NCBI RefSeq assembly: GCF_003034915.1
Contig: NZ_PZJX01000007.1
Coordinates: forward strand, 124,001 to 188,000
Origin: Mesorhizobium helmanticense
GTDB taxonomy: Bacteria > Pseudomonadota > Alphaproteobacteria > Rhizobiales > Rhizobiaceae
Reading direction: 5' to 3'
Length of the DNA: 64,000 nt
Shown here: piece by piece, positions 24,106-33,278 of the stretch
Position numbering within the stretch: the first letter of the stretch is position 1
Layout: every line of letters begins with the position of its first letter
Program-made: the position numbers and the translations under genes
Notes under the pieces: model-generated
Seen by the model: the letters and a program-made list of their open reading frames with translations, nothing else
Told to the model about the DNA's origin: nothing
Databases searched by the model: none

Positions 24106-25552
24106 TGGCTTTGGCGGTCTCCCCACCGAAGGGAATTTCGAGCGTGATCGCCGTCCCTCCGTTTTGTTTGGCAGTGATATTGGCACTGCCGCCAAGATCG
24201 TCAACTACGCGGCGGACCATCCACAGACCGAGACCCCGGCCAGCCCGGACCGCAGGGCCAGGGTCTTCGTGCGTGAGTATTGCGGCGATGTCCGGCGACA
24301 TTCCGGGGCCTTGGTCGCCGATCTCGATGCGCAAGCGGTCGTCCCTGCTCCCTGCCTTCAATGAAACCACTCCTCCCTCCGGCGTTACTGTACTTGCATT
24401 GAGCAGCAGGTTGAGCACGGCCTGGCGGACCGGACCTCCTTTGATCGGAATCTCCCCAGCGCCGTTCCATGCCATGTCCCAATCCAGGCGCTGCCGTCGG
24501 CGGCGCAGTTCAGGCTTGAGCAAAAGGCGGACATCATCGAAGTCTTCCGCGGTGAGAAGCCGTTGCGACCGCTCCGGACGGTAGGTCGCCAGCGCCGCCT
24601 CGACGACGTCGCGGATTCCAGCGAGGCCACGCTCGATCAGACTGATCGACGTATCGCGGACACCAGGGGTTTCGCCATGGGTCTTCAATGTATCCAGGGC
24701 ATTGAAGAGGCCGCCCAAGGGGTTATTGATTTCGTGGGCCATTCCGGATGCCAGCCGACCCAGACTGGACAGCTTTTCTTCCTCGGCCAGCTGCATGGCG
24801 AAATTCGCGCGTTCACGCTCTGCATGGACGAGGGTGTTGTAGCCGCGGAAAAGCCCCGCCACTTCCGAGTCCCCAGCTGGAATTTCGCCCGGTGAAATTG
24901 GCTCGGCCGCTCCATGCGCGGCGGATCGCATGTGGTTTTCGAGAACGCGCATCGGTGCGATCATCTGCCGGACGATGAGAAAGCCGCCGAGCGAAAAAAG
25001 CACGGCCAGCAAGCCATTGGTGACCAGCAGAGTGAACAAGATTTCGCGGCGCTCGGCGAACAGGCGCGAGACGTCGAAAGTGGCGTGGATGGTCCCGACA
25101 GGCTGTCCCTGATAGATGAGATCGCGCTTGGCGAAGCCGGTCAGCGCGGATTCGTCGATCGTCACGACACCAGGACCATAGCGGCTCAGATAGCTGTCCG
25201 GCAGTTGCGAGAACGTCGCCATCCGGGTGGGGTCCGTCGCTGCCAGGATTCGACCATCCGACCCGGTCACGACCGTTTCGATCGGAGACAGAGCCGCATA
25301 CGACGACTTGGACCTGTCAAGTGCGTCGAACACCTCCCAGACATCTCCTCTCAGGACCGAAGGGATGACGGCGGACGAGAGGCCGTCGAGGTATGTTTCG
25401 GCAAGGCCGTTCAGGAAGCCCTCTTGCGTACGCGAGAGGCGGTCAAGAACGTGTTCCGAAATCACCGCGCTGATCACAACCATCAGCAACGCAACGATTG
25501 CCGGCACGCGATAGGTGACCGGGATCGACCTGAAGCGGCTGATCAAGATCAC
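24095..25552 (-). CDS. aioS: Membrane sensor histidine kinase for arsenite oxidation
   Basis: A 485-residue kinase with a first membrane segment at about residues 15-35, a periplasmic sensor domain, a second segment at about 175-195 and a HAMP-like linker. The H-box is SGMAHEINNPLGGLFNALD, with the phospho-His in AHE. The N, G1 and G2 boxes are LNLLLNAS, GDQGPGMSP and GRGLGLWMV. It senses arsenite through the periplasmic AioX and phosphorylates AioR. Its start overlaps the aioX stop as ATGA. Confidence 0.93.
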   Translation of the reverse strand: MILISRFRSIPVTYRVPAIVALLMVVISAVISEHVLDRLSRTQEGFLNGLAETYLDGLSSAVIPSVLRGDVWEVFDALDRSKSSYAALSPIETVVTGSDGRILAATDPTRMATFSQLPDSYLSRYGPGVVTIDESALTGFAKRDLIYQGQPVGTIHATFDVSRLFAERREILFTLLVTNGLLAVLFSLGGFLIVRQMIAPMRVLENHMRSAAHGAAEPISPGEIPAGDSEVAGLFRGYNTLVHAERERANFAMQLAEEEKLSSLGRLASGMAHEINNPLGGLFNALDTLKTHGETPGVRDTSISLIERGLAGIRDVVEAALATYRPERSQRLLTAEDFDDVRLLLKPELRRRRQRLDWDMAWNGAGEIPIKGGPVRQAVLNLLLNASTVTPEGGVVSLKAGSRDDRLRIEIGDQGPGMSPDIAAILTHEDPGPAVRAGRGLGLWMVRRVVDDLGGSANITAKQNGGTAITLEIPFGGETAKANAA

Positions 25553-26424
25553 CCGAATTGCCTCACGATTTCGACCTCGGCCGCAATCGTGTCGAACAGC
25601 GATGGGTCGGTGGCGAGAAACCCGTCGAGCCGAAGGAGGTCGAGAACTTTCTTGCCTTCGGAATCATCCCTCATGGAAACAAGGGCCTGCCGCAGGGCCT
25701 CTACGCGGGGATCGCCGGCAAGGGATTTGGGCGAGGCCACCGGAGGGAACCCCAGCCATTCTGACTTGCGAACAATCTTCGCCTGTTTGATCAGGTCAGG
25801 GTCGGTCTCACGCATCACCTCGTAGACATAGCCGTCGACGCTGCCTGATTGCGCCAGGCCGGACGCTACCGCTCGCACGACGTTGCGGTGACCGTAGGTG
25901 AAGAAACTGCGTGAAAAGAATGCCTCGGGGAGAAGCTTATTCTTCGCAAGAAGCGTTCGCGTCACCAAAAAGCCTGAGTTGGAATCCGGATCGGAAAAGG
26001 CGTGAACATCACCGTTGAGGCCGTGCCAATCATCCACGACGCGTCCGGCAGCGGCTATCAAATAGGACTGATAGAGCGGTTGACCTTGCCAGACGGGTGT
26101 GGCGACCAGGTCGAGATCCGCTTTGTATTGAACGTAGGGGTAGCCGCAGATCCAGGCAGAGTGGATCTGGCCGGACACGAGCAGCGCCGTGATTTCCTGG
26201 TAGGTCCGGCGGGTTACCAGTTCGACCGGGCTGCCGATTTTCTTGGTCAGATATCCCCGGAGATGATTGAGGAGTTCCAGATCATTTGACAGGAAGACCG
26301 GCGTGAGGCCGAATTGAAAGGGTTCGACTTCAGCCCAGGATGTTCGAGGCAAGGCCAGCAGGCCGACGCCCCCGAGAGCACCCTTGAGGATTCTACGCCG
26401 ATCGGTTGCGATGTGGGTTGGCAC
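25549..26424 (-). CDS. aioX: Periplasmic arsenite-binding protein with Tat-like leader
   Basis: A 291-residue PhnD/AioX-type binding protein from a GTG start. The leader TDRRRILKGALGGVGLLALP fits a Tat signal. The domain has typical PBP segments: QFGLTPVFLSNDLELLN, HSAWICGYPYVQY and HAFSDPDSNSGFL. AioX proteins bind arsenite through a conserved Cys; the only one in the mature region visible here is Cys93, in WICGYP. It would pass the signal to AioS. It is first in the aioXSR operon. Confidence 0.9.
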   Translation of the reverse strand: MPTHIATDRRRILKGALGGVGLLALPRTSWAEVEPFQFGLTPVFLSNDLELLNHLRGYLTKKIGSPVELVTRRTYQEITALLVSGQIHSAWICGYPYVQYKADLDLVATPVWQGQPLYQSYLIAAAGRVVDDWHGLNGDVHAFSDPDSNSGFLVTRTLLAKNKLLPEAFFSRSFFTYGHRNVVRAVASGLAQSGSVDGYVYEVMRETDPDLIKQAKIVRKSEWLGFPPVASPKSLAGDPRVEALRQALVSMRDDSEGKKVLDLLRLDGFLATDPSLFDTIAAEVEIVRQFG

Positions 26425-26717
26425 GAAGGCCTGCCTTCATTTCCCGCGTACTTCAATCTATCCAGAGATTCGGATACGAGCGAGATGTATGAAAAGAACA
26501 GCGGTAGCCGAAACCCACCCTTCAGAACCAATCAGTTAGCCGAGCGCCAACAAGAACAATACCGCCGAAGGCAGCGGCGAATCGCATTTCTGCGTGGATG
26601 GGTTCGGATCGCACGTCCATAATCGCTATTTTATCAAAATATAATGAAGTACGATTTTTGCGACGGTTGCCTACGTCGCACGGACTGCGCCACTATAGGT
26701 ATGCCGGCGATACCTCG

Positions 26718-27377
26718 TCATGGTGCCGGCTGTGGCCAGCGCTGCAAGGCCGCATGGCCAATTTCGGTAAGCGCATAGACGCCGCGCTCGGCCCTGGCGA
26801 ACCATCCATAGACATTGTGAAGCAGGATATTGGCGGCGCGAGGCGAGATGGCTTTCAGGTCGCGCGGGCGCTTGGGACCGTCCACCATCGCCGCGGCGCA
26901 GGCCAGCGCATCCTGCCGGTAAGCGGTCATGATCGGTGTGCGGGAACCGCCGCCGACCACAGGGTCACCGCGCCGGCGCCGGTGCTCGTCCATCAGGCGC
27001 GATCTTCGCCTGGGATCTCGCCGCGGCGGCAGGGCGGCCGGACTGAGCAGCAGTTCGACATTGCCGGAGGAACCGACCGCCAGAAGGCCGAAGCCGAGCC
27101 GGCGGCAGAGCGCTCGGAACCGGCGATCGTGCTCGCGGCCTTTGCCCCTGCTCGACATGCGCGCGGCGAGCCAGACCTCATCGCACGCCGCGGCGCGATC
27201 GATGCCTTGAAGGACGAGCTCGAGGTTGAATTGCAGTTTCAGTTCGCAAATGACGACCACCGGCGGCTCGCCATCTCGCAAACCGACGACATCGCAACCG
27301 CCAACTTCGCCTTTGACAGTGTATTCCAGGCTCTCAAGAAACCGCTTCACCGGCGTGTAAAGAGACGTTTCCTGCAT
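26718..27377 (-). CDS. DUF2161-family protein
   Basis: A 219-residue protein. The N-terminus LYTPVKRFLESLEYTVKGEVGGCDVVGLRDGEPPVVVICELKLQFNLELVLQGIDRAAACDEVWLA is the DUF2161 pattern, with nuclease-like E-x-K residues (CELKLQ) that suggest a restriction-endonuclease fold. The C-terminal half holds PRRRSRLMDEHRRRRGDPVVGGGS and a final wing-like segment (NVYGWFARAERGVYALTEIGHAAL). A broken copy lies at 18622-18855. It is 293 bp upstream of aioX in the same direction. Confidence 0.85.
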   Translation of the reverse strand: MQETSLYTPVKRFLESLEYTVKGEVGGCDVVGLRDGEPPVVVICELKLQFNLELVLQGIDRAAACDEVWLAARMSSRGKGREHDRRFRALCRRLGFGLLAVGSSGNVELLLSPAALPPRRDPRRRSRLMDEHRRRRGDPVVGGGSRTPIMTAYRQDALACAAAMVDGPKRPRDLKAISPRAANILLHNVYGWFARAERGVYALTEIGHAALQRWPQPAP

Positions 27378-27490
27378 GCTGGAGCCATAGCCGATTCGGG
27401 CCGCGCTCGCACAGAGTGGCCTTTACCGCACAACCTGGGTGAGACAGACGGGAGCTCCGAATCTCAATCTTGTAGAAATCCTTCCAAAAA

Positions 27491-27518
27491 TTGACATCAG
27501 GAATAGAATTTGTAATTT
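27491..27518 (+). promoter_or_regulatory. Candidate sigma-70-like promoter of the RpiR gene
   Basis: TTGACA (27491-27496) and TAATTT (27513-27518) are separated by 16 bp, 37 bp before the GTG start. The overlapping GAATTTGTAATTTC is a near-perfect inverted repeat and could be an RpiR site. Confidence 0.5.
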
Positions 27519-27554
27519 CTCTATCATCGACTGTAGCGGAAAGGGAGAGGTCCG

Positions 27555-28502
27555 GTGTCGATCCGCGAAGAGTTGGCGCATACCACCCTGGTCCTCACAT
27601 CCGCCGAAGCCAAGATCGTGCAGGTTCTTCTTGCCGACTATCCGATGTCCGGCCTTGGCACCGCCACGCGCCTGGCAAAGGCGGCGGGCGTCAGTGATCC
27701 CACGGTCATGCGCCTCATGGTCAAGCTTGGCTATGGCGGCTTTGCCGCCTTCCAGGGCAAGCTTCTGGCGGAAATCGAATCCCGGCTGCACTCGCCGTTG
27801 CTGATGATGGAGGCCAAGCGTCCCGCCAATTCGAGTGACGGCACGGTCAACGACTATTTTCACTCGGTTTCCGACAGCCTTGAGCGGACGCGCACGGCTG
27901 TTGCCTCCCAAAGCTATGGCCGGGCGGCGAAGATGCTGCTCGACTGCAAGGGCCAGGTCGTGCTGCTCGGCGGACGTTTCAGCCGCCACATCGCCTCGAT
28001 GCTGGCTGGCTATCTCGTGCAGTTCCGCCCCGGTGTGCACGACATCGGCTCGCTGGCGCCGACGGATTTCGACCTCTTGATCGATCTCGGCAAGCGCGAC
28101 CTGCTCGTCGTCTTCGACTACCGCCGCTACCAGTCCGACGTGGTCAACTTCGCCCGCCAGGCGCGCGAGCGCGGCATGGGCATCCTGCTCTTCACCGATC
28201 CCTGGCTTTCGCCCATCTCCGAACAGGCCGACCTGACGTTGATCGCCGCGATCGAGGCCAATTCGCCCTTCGACACGCTGGCCACGGCCGTTGTCCAGAT
28301 GGAGACCGTAGTCGCCCATGCGCTGGAGACCGAAGGCCAGAGGGTGCGCAAGCGCATCGAGGACATCGAAAGCATTCGCCGCGCCAATGGCGTGACGCTC
28401 GACGCATCGGATTTTGCCGGCGCCGGCCCCAAGAAGGCCGCCGTCGGCGATCCGGCGAAGTGGGCGGCCCCGTTTGTGAGAGGCAAGCACAAATCGACAT
28501 GA
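27555..28502 (+). CDS. RpiR/MurR-family transcriptional regulator with SIS domain
   Basis: A 315-residue protein. The N-terminal HTH_6 domain is at about residues 5-75 (LTSAEAKIVQVLLADYP and AAGVSDPTVMRLMVKLGYGGFAAFQ), then a SIS (sugar isomerase) domain at about 110-250 (GQVVLLGGRFSRHIA, DLLVVFDYRRYQSD, ILLFTDPWLSPISE). It is expected to bind a phosphorylated or acylated sugar/amino metabolite. The GTG start has AAGGGAGAGG in front. It precedes the M20 gene by 90 bp and probably controls the peptidase and the divergent transporter. Confidence 0.9.
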   Translation: MSIREELAHTTLVLTSAEAKIVQVLLADYPMSGLGTATRLAKAAGVSDPTVMRLMVKLGYGGFAAFQGKLLAEIESRLHSPLLMMEAKRPANSSDGTVNDYFHSVSDSLERTRTAVASQSYGRAAKMLLDCKGQVVLLGGRFSRHIASMLAGYLVQFRPGVHDIGSLAPTDFDLLIDLGKRDLLVVFDYRRYQSDVVNFARQARERGMGILLFTDPWLSPISEQADLTLIAAIEANSPFDTLATAVVQMETVVAHALETEGQRVRKRIEDIESIRRANGVTLDASDFAGAGPKKAAVGDPAKWAAPFVRGKHKST

Positions 28503-28592
28503 CAGGGCCGACATCGTCAGCCGGGCAGCCGACATCCCTGCACACCAACAATCACGAACGCCGCCAAGGCGGCAGCACGAAAGGACATCGAC

Positions 28593-29909
28593 ATGTTGGA
28601 CAGGGATGCGGCCATTGCCGCTGCGCAAGCCGAGATCGACAAGGATCGCGACTGGGTGATCGGGCTGACCAGCGACATGGTGCGGATTCCTTCGGTGAAT
28701 CCCAAATTCGAGACGAAGCAAGGCCTGAACCGCGAGGCCGACGTCCAGGCACTGCTGGAGCCGATCCTCAAGGCGGACGGCTTTTCGACCGAGCAATGGG
28801 ACGCCTTGCCGGGCCGGCCAAATCTCGCCGGCGAATGGGCGGGCGATGAGGAGCGTAGCCTGATCCTGTGCGGCCATATCGACGTCGTGCCGGTCGGCGA
28901 AATGAAGAACTGGTCGGTCGATCCGTTTGGCGCCGCCATCACCAACGGTCGTCTCTATGGCCGCGGCGCGGTCGACATGAAGGGCGGTGTGGCCGCCTGC
29001 ATCGCTGCCGCGCATGCCATCCGTAAGGCCGGCATCACGCTTCAGGGCCGGCTGGCGATCCACAGCGTGGTCGACGAGGAGGCCGGCGGCTTCGGCGCCA
29101 TGGACGCGGTTGCCAGGGGCAAGCTCGCCAAGGCCGTGCTGGTCGCCGAACCGACCTGGGGCGACGTCCTGCCGGTCGAGGGCGGGCTCGAATGGGCGCG
29201 GGTGACGATCCGCGGCCGCAACGCGCATTCGGCGCTGCGCTACAATGAAATCTATCCGCAGCGTCACGGCAAGGACCGCCTGGAACCTGGCGTCAATGCC
29301 ATCGAGCTGGCTGCCCGCTTCATAACGGCTGTACGCCAATACGAACTCGACCGCACGCGGGCCAGATCGCATCCGCTGCTGCCGCTTGGCATGAACACCA
29401 TCAACATCGGCGTGATGTATGGAGGCACCGGGCTTGGCGAGGATGGCCTGCCGACGGTGATGACCAATCCGGCGATCATTCCGGATGTCGCCGTGCTCGA
29501 CCTCGACATGAAGTTCCTGCCCGACGAGAACTCAGCCGACTACCGTCGCGATTTCGAGACCTTCGTCCACCATTTCGCCGCCGCCGACGCCTGGCTGCGC
29601 AACAACCCGCCGACCATCAAGTGGGAGCTGGGCGGCCTCTATTTCCCGCCGATGAACACTTCGCCGGATCATCCGCTGGTCAAGTCGCTCGTCGCCAACA
29701 AGGCGCGTATCGGCAAGACGCCCGAGGTGAAAGGTTTCGTCGCGGTGTGCGACGCCGCGCACTATGCCGGCGCCGGCGTCGACGGCGTCATCTTCGGTCC
29801 GTCCGGCGACGGCTTCCACGGTGCCGACGAATATGTCGAGGTCGACTCTGTGGTGGAAACCGCCAAGGTCATCGCCGCTTCCGTCATCGACTGGTGCGGG
29901 GTGCGTTGA
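28593..29909 (+). CDS. M20-family metallopeptidase/amidohydrolase (ArgE/DapE/ACY1 type)
   Basis: A 438-residue zinc hydrolase that removes an acyl group from an N-acylated amino acid or a related peptide. The metal residues are present: CGHIDVVPVG (His), GRGAVDMKGG (Asp, bridging), VVDEEAGG (Glu pair), EPTWGD and the C-terminal DGFHGADEY (His). The dimerisation lid (ARVTIRGRNAHSA) is in the middle. The substrate cannot be told from sequence. It faces the livM gene, with 12 bp between the stops. Confidence 0.9.
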   Translation: MLDRDAAIAAAQAEIDKDRDWVIGLTSDMVRIPSVNPKFETKQGLNREADVQALLEPILKADGFSTEQWDALPGRPNLAGEWAGDEERSLILCGHIDVVPVGEMKNWSVDPFGAAITNGRLYGRGAVDMKGGVAACIAAAHAIRKAGITLQGRLAIHSVVDEEAGGFGAMDAVARGKLAKAVLVAEPTWGDVLPVEGGLEWARVTIRGRNAHSALRYNEIYPQRHGKDRLEPGVNAIELAARFITAVRQYELDRTRARSHPLLPLGMNTINIGVMYGGTGLGEDGLPTVMTNPAIIPDVAVLDLDMKFLPDENSADYRRDFETFVHHFAAADAWLRNNPPTIKWELGGLYFPPMNTSPDHPLVKSLVANKARIGKTPEVKGFVAVCDAAHYAGAGVDGVIFGPSGDGFHGADEYVEVDSVVETAKVIAASVIDWCGVR

Positions 29910-29921
29910 CTTGAGGTGTCG

Positions 29922-30929
29922 TCAGGCTGGGCGCTTGACGCGCTCGGCTACCCATGTCCAGGCGGCGCGGATCATGCCGACCAGGCCGCTTGGATAGACC
30001 AGCATGATGACGATGATGAGCAGCGCCGTGATCATTGGCCGCCACGCGCCGAAATCGGCCATCGCCTCGGAAAAGACGGTCAGCACGAAGGATGCGATGA
30101 TGGCGCCGTAGATCGTGCTCGTCCCGCCCAGCAGCACCATCGACAGGATGATGGTCGCCAGGCTCATGCCGAACACGTCGATCGAGGCGTTGCGCTGGTA
30201 GGCGGCGTAGAAGGCGCCGGCGATCCCGGTGAAGAAGGCGCTTGCCGCCAGCGTCACCATGCGCTGCCTGGCCAGCGAGACACCGCGGCTGATGGCATAT
30301 TCCTCATTGTCGCGCAGCGCCACGATGCTGGCGCCGGCGCGCGAGCGCACGAACAGGCGCAGGAACAGCGTGCTCGCCACCAGCAGCGCCAGCGCGATGT
30401 AGAAATAGGCGAGCTTGCCGTCGCGGATCATGTTGTGCTCGAAGACATAGAGGCCGGGCACCCGCACCAGCCCTTGCGTACCGCCTGTCAGGTCCGACTG
30501 GCTGATGATGACCTGCATGACAAGCTGGGCGAAGCCGAACGTGACCAGGATGATATAGATGCCCTTCAGCCGCAGGATCGGAATGGTTACCAGCACGGCC
30601 GCCAGCGTCGCGATCACGCCGCTTGAAAACAGCGCGATCCACGGATCGACACCGGCCACCTTGGCCAGCAGGCTGTAGGCATAGACACCGATGCCGAACA
30701 GCGCGAGATGGCCGAAATTGAAGACGCCGCCATAGCCTAGGCTGAGATCCCAGTTCGAGGCGACGACGGCATAGATGAAGATCATGATCAGCACGTGCCG
30801 GCTGTAACTGTCGCCGAAAACGAGCGGCAACAGGGCGAGCACAAGGAAGCCAGCCACGAAGCCGATCGCCTCGCGGTTCCAGGTGACGCGGCCGGGCGCG
30901 GACGGGATGGCGATGTCGAGGAGCGTCAT
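29922..30929 (-). CDS. livM: Branched-chain-amino-acid-type ABC transporter permease, LivM-like
   Basis: A 335-residue inner-membrane permease with about nine membrane segments and the family's EAA-type loop near RAMAISRGVSLARQRMV. It is last in the operon: substrate-binding protein, two ATPases, LivH-type and LivM-type permeases. It overlaps the livH stop by 4 bp. Confidence 0.92.
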   Translation of the reverse strand: MTLLDIAIPSAPGRVTWNREAIGFVAGFLVLALLPLVFGDSYSRHVLIMIFIYAVVASNWDLSLGYGGVFNFGHLALFGIGVYAYSLLAKVAGVDPWIALFSSGVIATLAAVLVTIPILRLKGIYIILVTFGFAQLVMQVIISQSDLTGGTQGLVRVPGLYVFEHNMIRDGKLAYFYIALALLVASTLFLRLFVRSRAGASIVALRDNEEYAISRGVSLARQRMVTLAASAFFTGIAGAFYAAYQRNASIDVFGMSLATIILSMVLLGGTSTIYGAIIASFVLTVFSEAMADFGAWRPMITALLIIVIMLVYPSGLVGMIRAAWTWVAERVKRPA

Positions 30930-31801
30930 GCCAGCCCCCGGGAACGGCCGGCAAAAATGCCCTCAGGGCGCACCATGAGCGTCCCGATGAGTACCAGGAA
31001 AAGCAGTGCCGGTGTCCAGTAGAGGCCGAAATAATAGTTGCTCGCCGCCTCGAAGAACCCGATCAGATAGGCGGCGAAGATCGGCCCCGAAATGCTTGAA
31101 ATACCACCGAAAACCACCACAATCAGCGCCTTGAGCAGCGGGTCGGCGCCCATCGACGGGTTCATGAAGCGGTAGCCGCCCATGAAGATCCCGGCGAGCC
31201 CCGCCAGCGATGCGGCGATGGCGAAGGCAAGCCCGTAAAGCGCCGTGACATTGAGACCGACGAGCTGGCTGGCATCCTCGTTCTGCGCCACCGCCCTCAG
31301 CGCCAGTCCGAGCCGCGTGCGGTTGAGGAACGACCACAGGGCGGCCAGAATGAGCGGCGTGATGACGATGATGGCGATCTGGTGCAGCGACACGCCGACG
31401 CCGGCGATGGTGGTGTTGCCCTCGATGAGGCTCGGCAATTGCTTGGAGCGCGGGCCCCAGACCGTCAGTGCCCCGTTCTCGATCAGCGAGCCCGCCGCTA
31501 GCGTGGTGATGACCACGACCAGCACGATGTTGGGACGGCCGATCAGCGGCCGCACCACCGAAGCCTGCAGGATCCAGCCGGCGCCCGCCATGACGATGAC
31601 GGCGAGCGGGAAGGCGATCACCACCGGCAGGCCGAAGGCGACCAACTGCCAGGCGAAATAGGCGCCCAGCATCATGAACACGCCATGGCTGAAATTGAAC
31701 ACGCCGATCGTCGTCCAGACCAGCGCCAGCCCCACCGCCATCATGGCGTAGAGCGAGCCCTGGAACAGGCCGCCGAAGACGATGTCCGAAAAGACGCTCA
31801 T
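30926..31801 (-). CDS. livH: Branched-chain-amino-acid-type ABC transporter permease, LivH-like
   Basis: A 291-residue permease. The start MSVFSDIVFGGLFQGSLYAMMAVGLALVW and the FNFSHGVFMMLGAYFAW motif are typical. It has about eight membrane segments. A longer in-frame reading from 32038 would lie inside the ATPase gene and is rejected. It pairs with LivM. Confidence 0.92.
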   Translation of the reverse strand: MSVFSDIVFGGLFQGSLYAMMAVGLALVWTTIGVFNFSHGVFMMLGAYFAWQLVAFGLPVVIAFPLAVIVMAGAGWILQASVVRPLIGRPNIVLVVVITTLAAGSLIENGALTVWGPRSKQLPSLIEGNTTIAGVGVSLHQIAIIVITPLILAALWSFLNRTRLGLALRAVAQNEDASQLVGLNVTALYGLAFAIAASLAGLAGIFMGGYRFMNPSMGADPLLKALIVVVFGGISSISGPIFAAYLIGFFEAASNYYFGLYWTPALLFLVLIGTLMVRPEGIFAGRSRGLA

Positions 31802-31820
31802 GTCCTGTCCATTCCCGCTT

Positions 31821-32540
31821 TCAATGCCCGAAATACATGGCCATGATTTCACTGTGCTCGAGGCTCTCGCCCGGCCGGATCTCGGTCTTGACCGCTCCGT
31901 GATCGACAAGAAAGAGCTGCCGGCTGAGCTCGAGCAGGAACTCGATGTCCTGTTCGACGACGACCAGCGGCACGCCCCCCTTCGATATGTCCATGACGGC
32001 GGCGCAGAGTTCGTCCTTGATTTTCGGCGCCAGCCCAAGGGTCGGCTCGTCGAGGATCAGCAGGCGCGGATGGCTCATCAGCGCCGTGCCGATCGACACC
32101 ATCTGGCGCTCGCCGCCGGAAAGCGTGCGCACCCTTTGCCGCCAGCGCTCGGCAAGCTTGGGGAACAGCTTCACCACCTTTTCGCGGTTCTCGGCCTCGT
32201 GCGGCCGTGCCCGTGGCGAATAGGCGCCAAGCGCCATGCAATCGCCGATCGTCAGATCCGGGAACAGCTTGTTGCCCTGCGGCACATGGATCAGGCCAGT
32301 GGCGACGATGGCGCGCGCACTCAAGCCGGTAATGTCCTTGCCGTCGAAGGCGACACGGCCGGATTTCGGCGCGACCAGGCCGGAAATGGTCCGGAGCAGC
32401 GTCGTCTTGCCGTGACCATTTGGGCCGAACAGCCCGACATTGCCGAAGCGACCGGCTTCCAGCGTTATGTCGTGCAGGACGGTCACCCGGCCATAGCCTG
32501 ATGTCACCGCCTCGACGCTTAGGATCGGGTTTTCGCTCAC
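31821..32540 (-). CDS. livF: ABC transporter ATPase, LivF-like
   Basis: A 239-residue ATPase. Walker A is GPNGHGKTT, signature LSGGERQMVS, Walker B RLLILDEPTLGL, and the switch His follows. It overlaps livG by 4 bp. The start codon at 32540 follows the usual LivF beginning LSVEAVTSGYGRV. Confidence 0.92.
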   Translation of the reverse strand: MSENPILSVEAVTSGYGRVTVLHDITLEAGRFGNVGLFGPNGHGKTTLLRTISGLVAPKSGRVAFDGKDITGLSARAIVATGLIHVPQGNKLFPDLTIGDCMALGAYSPRARPHEAENREKVVKLFPKLAERWRQRVRTLSGGERQMVSIGTALMSHPRLLILDEPTLGLAPKIKDELCAAVMDISKGGVPLVVVEQDIEFLLELSRQLFLVDHGAVKTEIRPGESLEHSEIMAMYFGH

Positions 32541-33274
32541 GCCGCCGATCTCCTCGTGCCGAGATAGGCTTCCACCACGCGCGGGTCGGCGATCACGCTC
32601 TTGGGCTCACCCGCGGCCAGCACCCGGCCCTGGTTCAGCACCAGAAGATGCTGCGACAGGCTCATCAGGAAGGTCAGCACATGTTCGATCAGCACCACGG
32701 TGATGCCGCGCTCGGCCGTCCGCCGGATCAACCCGATCGAGGTTTCGATCTCCGGCTTGGTCAGGCTCGATGCCGGCTCGTCGAGCAGAAGCATGCGCGG
32801 TTCCGTGGCGATCGCCGTTGCCAGCATCAGGCATTTGCGGTCGAACACCGACAATTCGCCGGCGAGGCGCCCGAAGGCCGGGCTCGAAAGGCCGACGAAC
32901 TCCAGCGCCTCGACGGCGCGGCTCCGCGCCTCGGCTGCCCTTCGCCCGGGTTTGCCGTAGCCAGCGCCGATCAGCGCGTTCTCGAACACGGTCAGCCCGT
33001 CGAAGCTGGTCTCACGCTGGAAGGTCCGGGCAAGACCCAGCCGTGCAATACCATTGCCGGACCGCGCCTGGATGTCCGTGCCGTCGAATCGTATCCGGCC
33101 CCTGTCGGGGCCGAACGGTATGCCGGTGATGACATTGAACAGCGTGCTCTTGCCACTGCCGTTCGGCCCGGCGATGCCGAAGATTTCCCCCGCCTCGACG
33201 GCGAGGGAAACATCGTCGACTGCCTTCAGCGATCCGAACGCCTTCGATACGCCCTCGACTTCGAGCAGCGGCAT
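32537..33274 (-). CDS. livG: ABC transporter ATPase, LivG-like with a divergent signature
   Basis: A 245-residue ATPase. Walker A is GPNGSGKST, Walker B MLLLDEPASSL. The signature segment reads ELSVFDRKCLMLATA in place of the common LSYGQQRRLEIARA; position and helix are kept, so it is probably functional, but the pattern is unusual. It is the first ATPase after the binding-protein gene. Confidence 0.9.
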   Translation of the reverse strand: MPLLEVEGVSKAFGSLKAVDDVSLAVEAGEIFGIAGPNGSGKSTLFNVITGIPFGPDRGRIRFDGTDIQARSGNGIARLGLARTFQRETSFDGLTVFENALIGAGYGKPGRRAAEARSRAVEALEFVGLSSPAFGRLAGELSVFDRKCLMLATAIATEPRMLLLDEPASSLTKPEIETSIGLIRRTAERGITVVLIEHVLTFLMSLSQHLLVLNQGRVLAAGEPKSVIADPRVVEAYLGTRRSAA

Positions 33275-33278
33275 GCCG

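Noticed and set aside
27423..29372. A 649-codon open frame on the minus strand
   Set aside because: It is antisense to the RpiR and M20 genes and arises from their high GC codon use.
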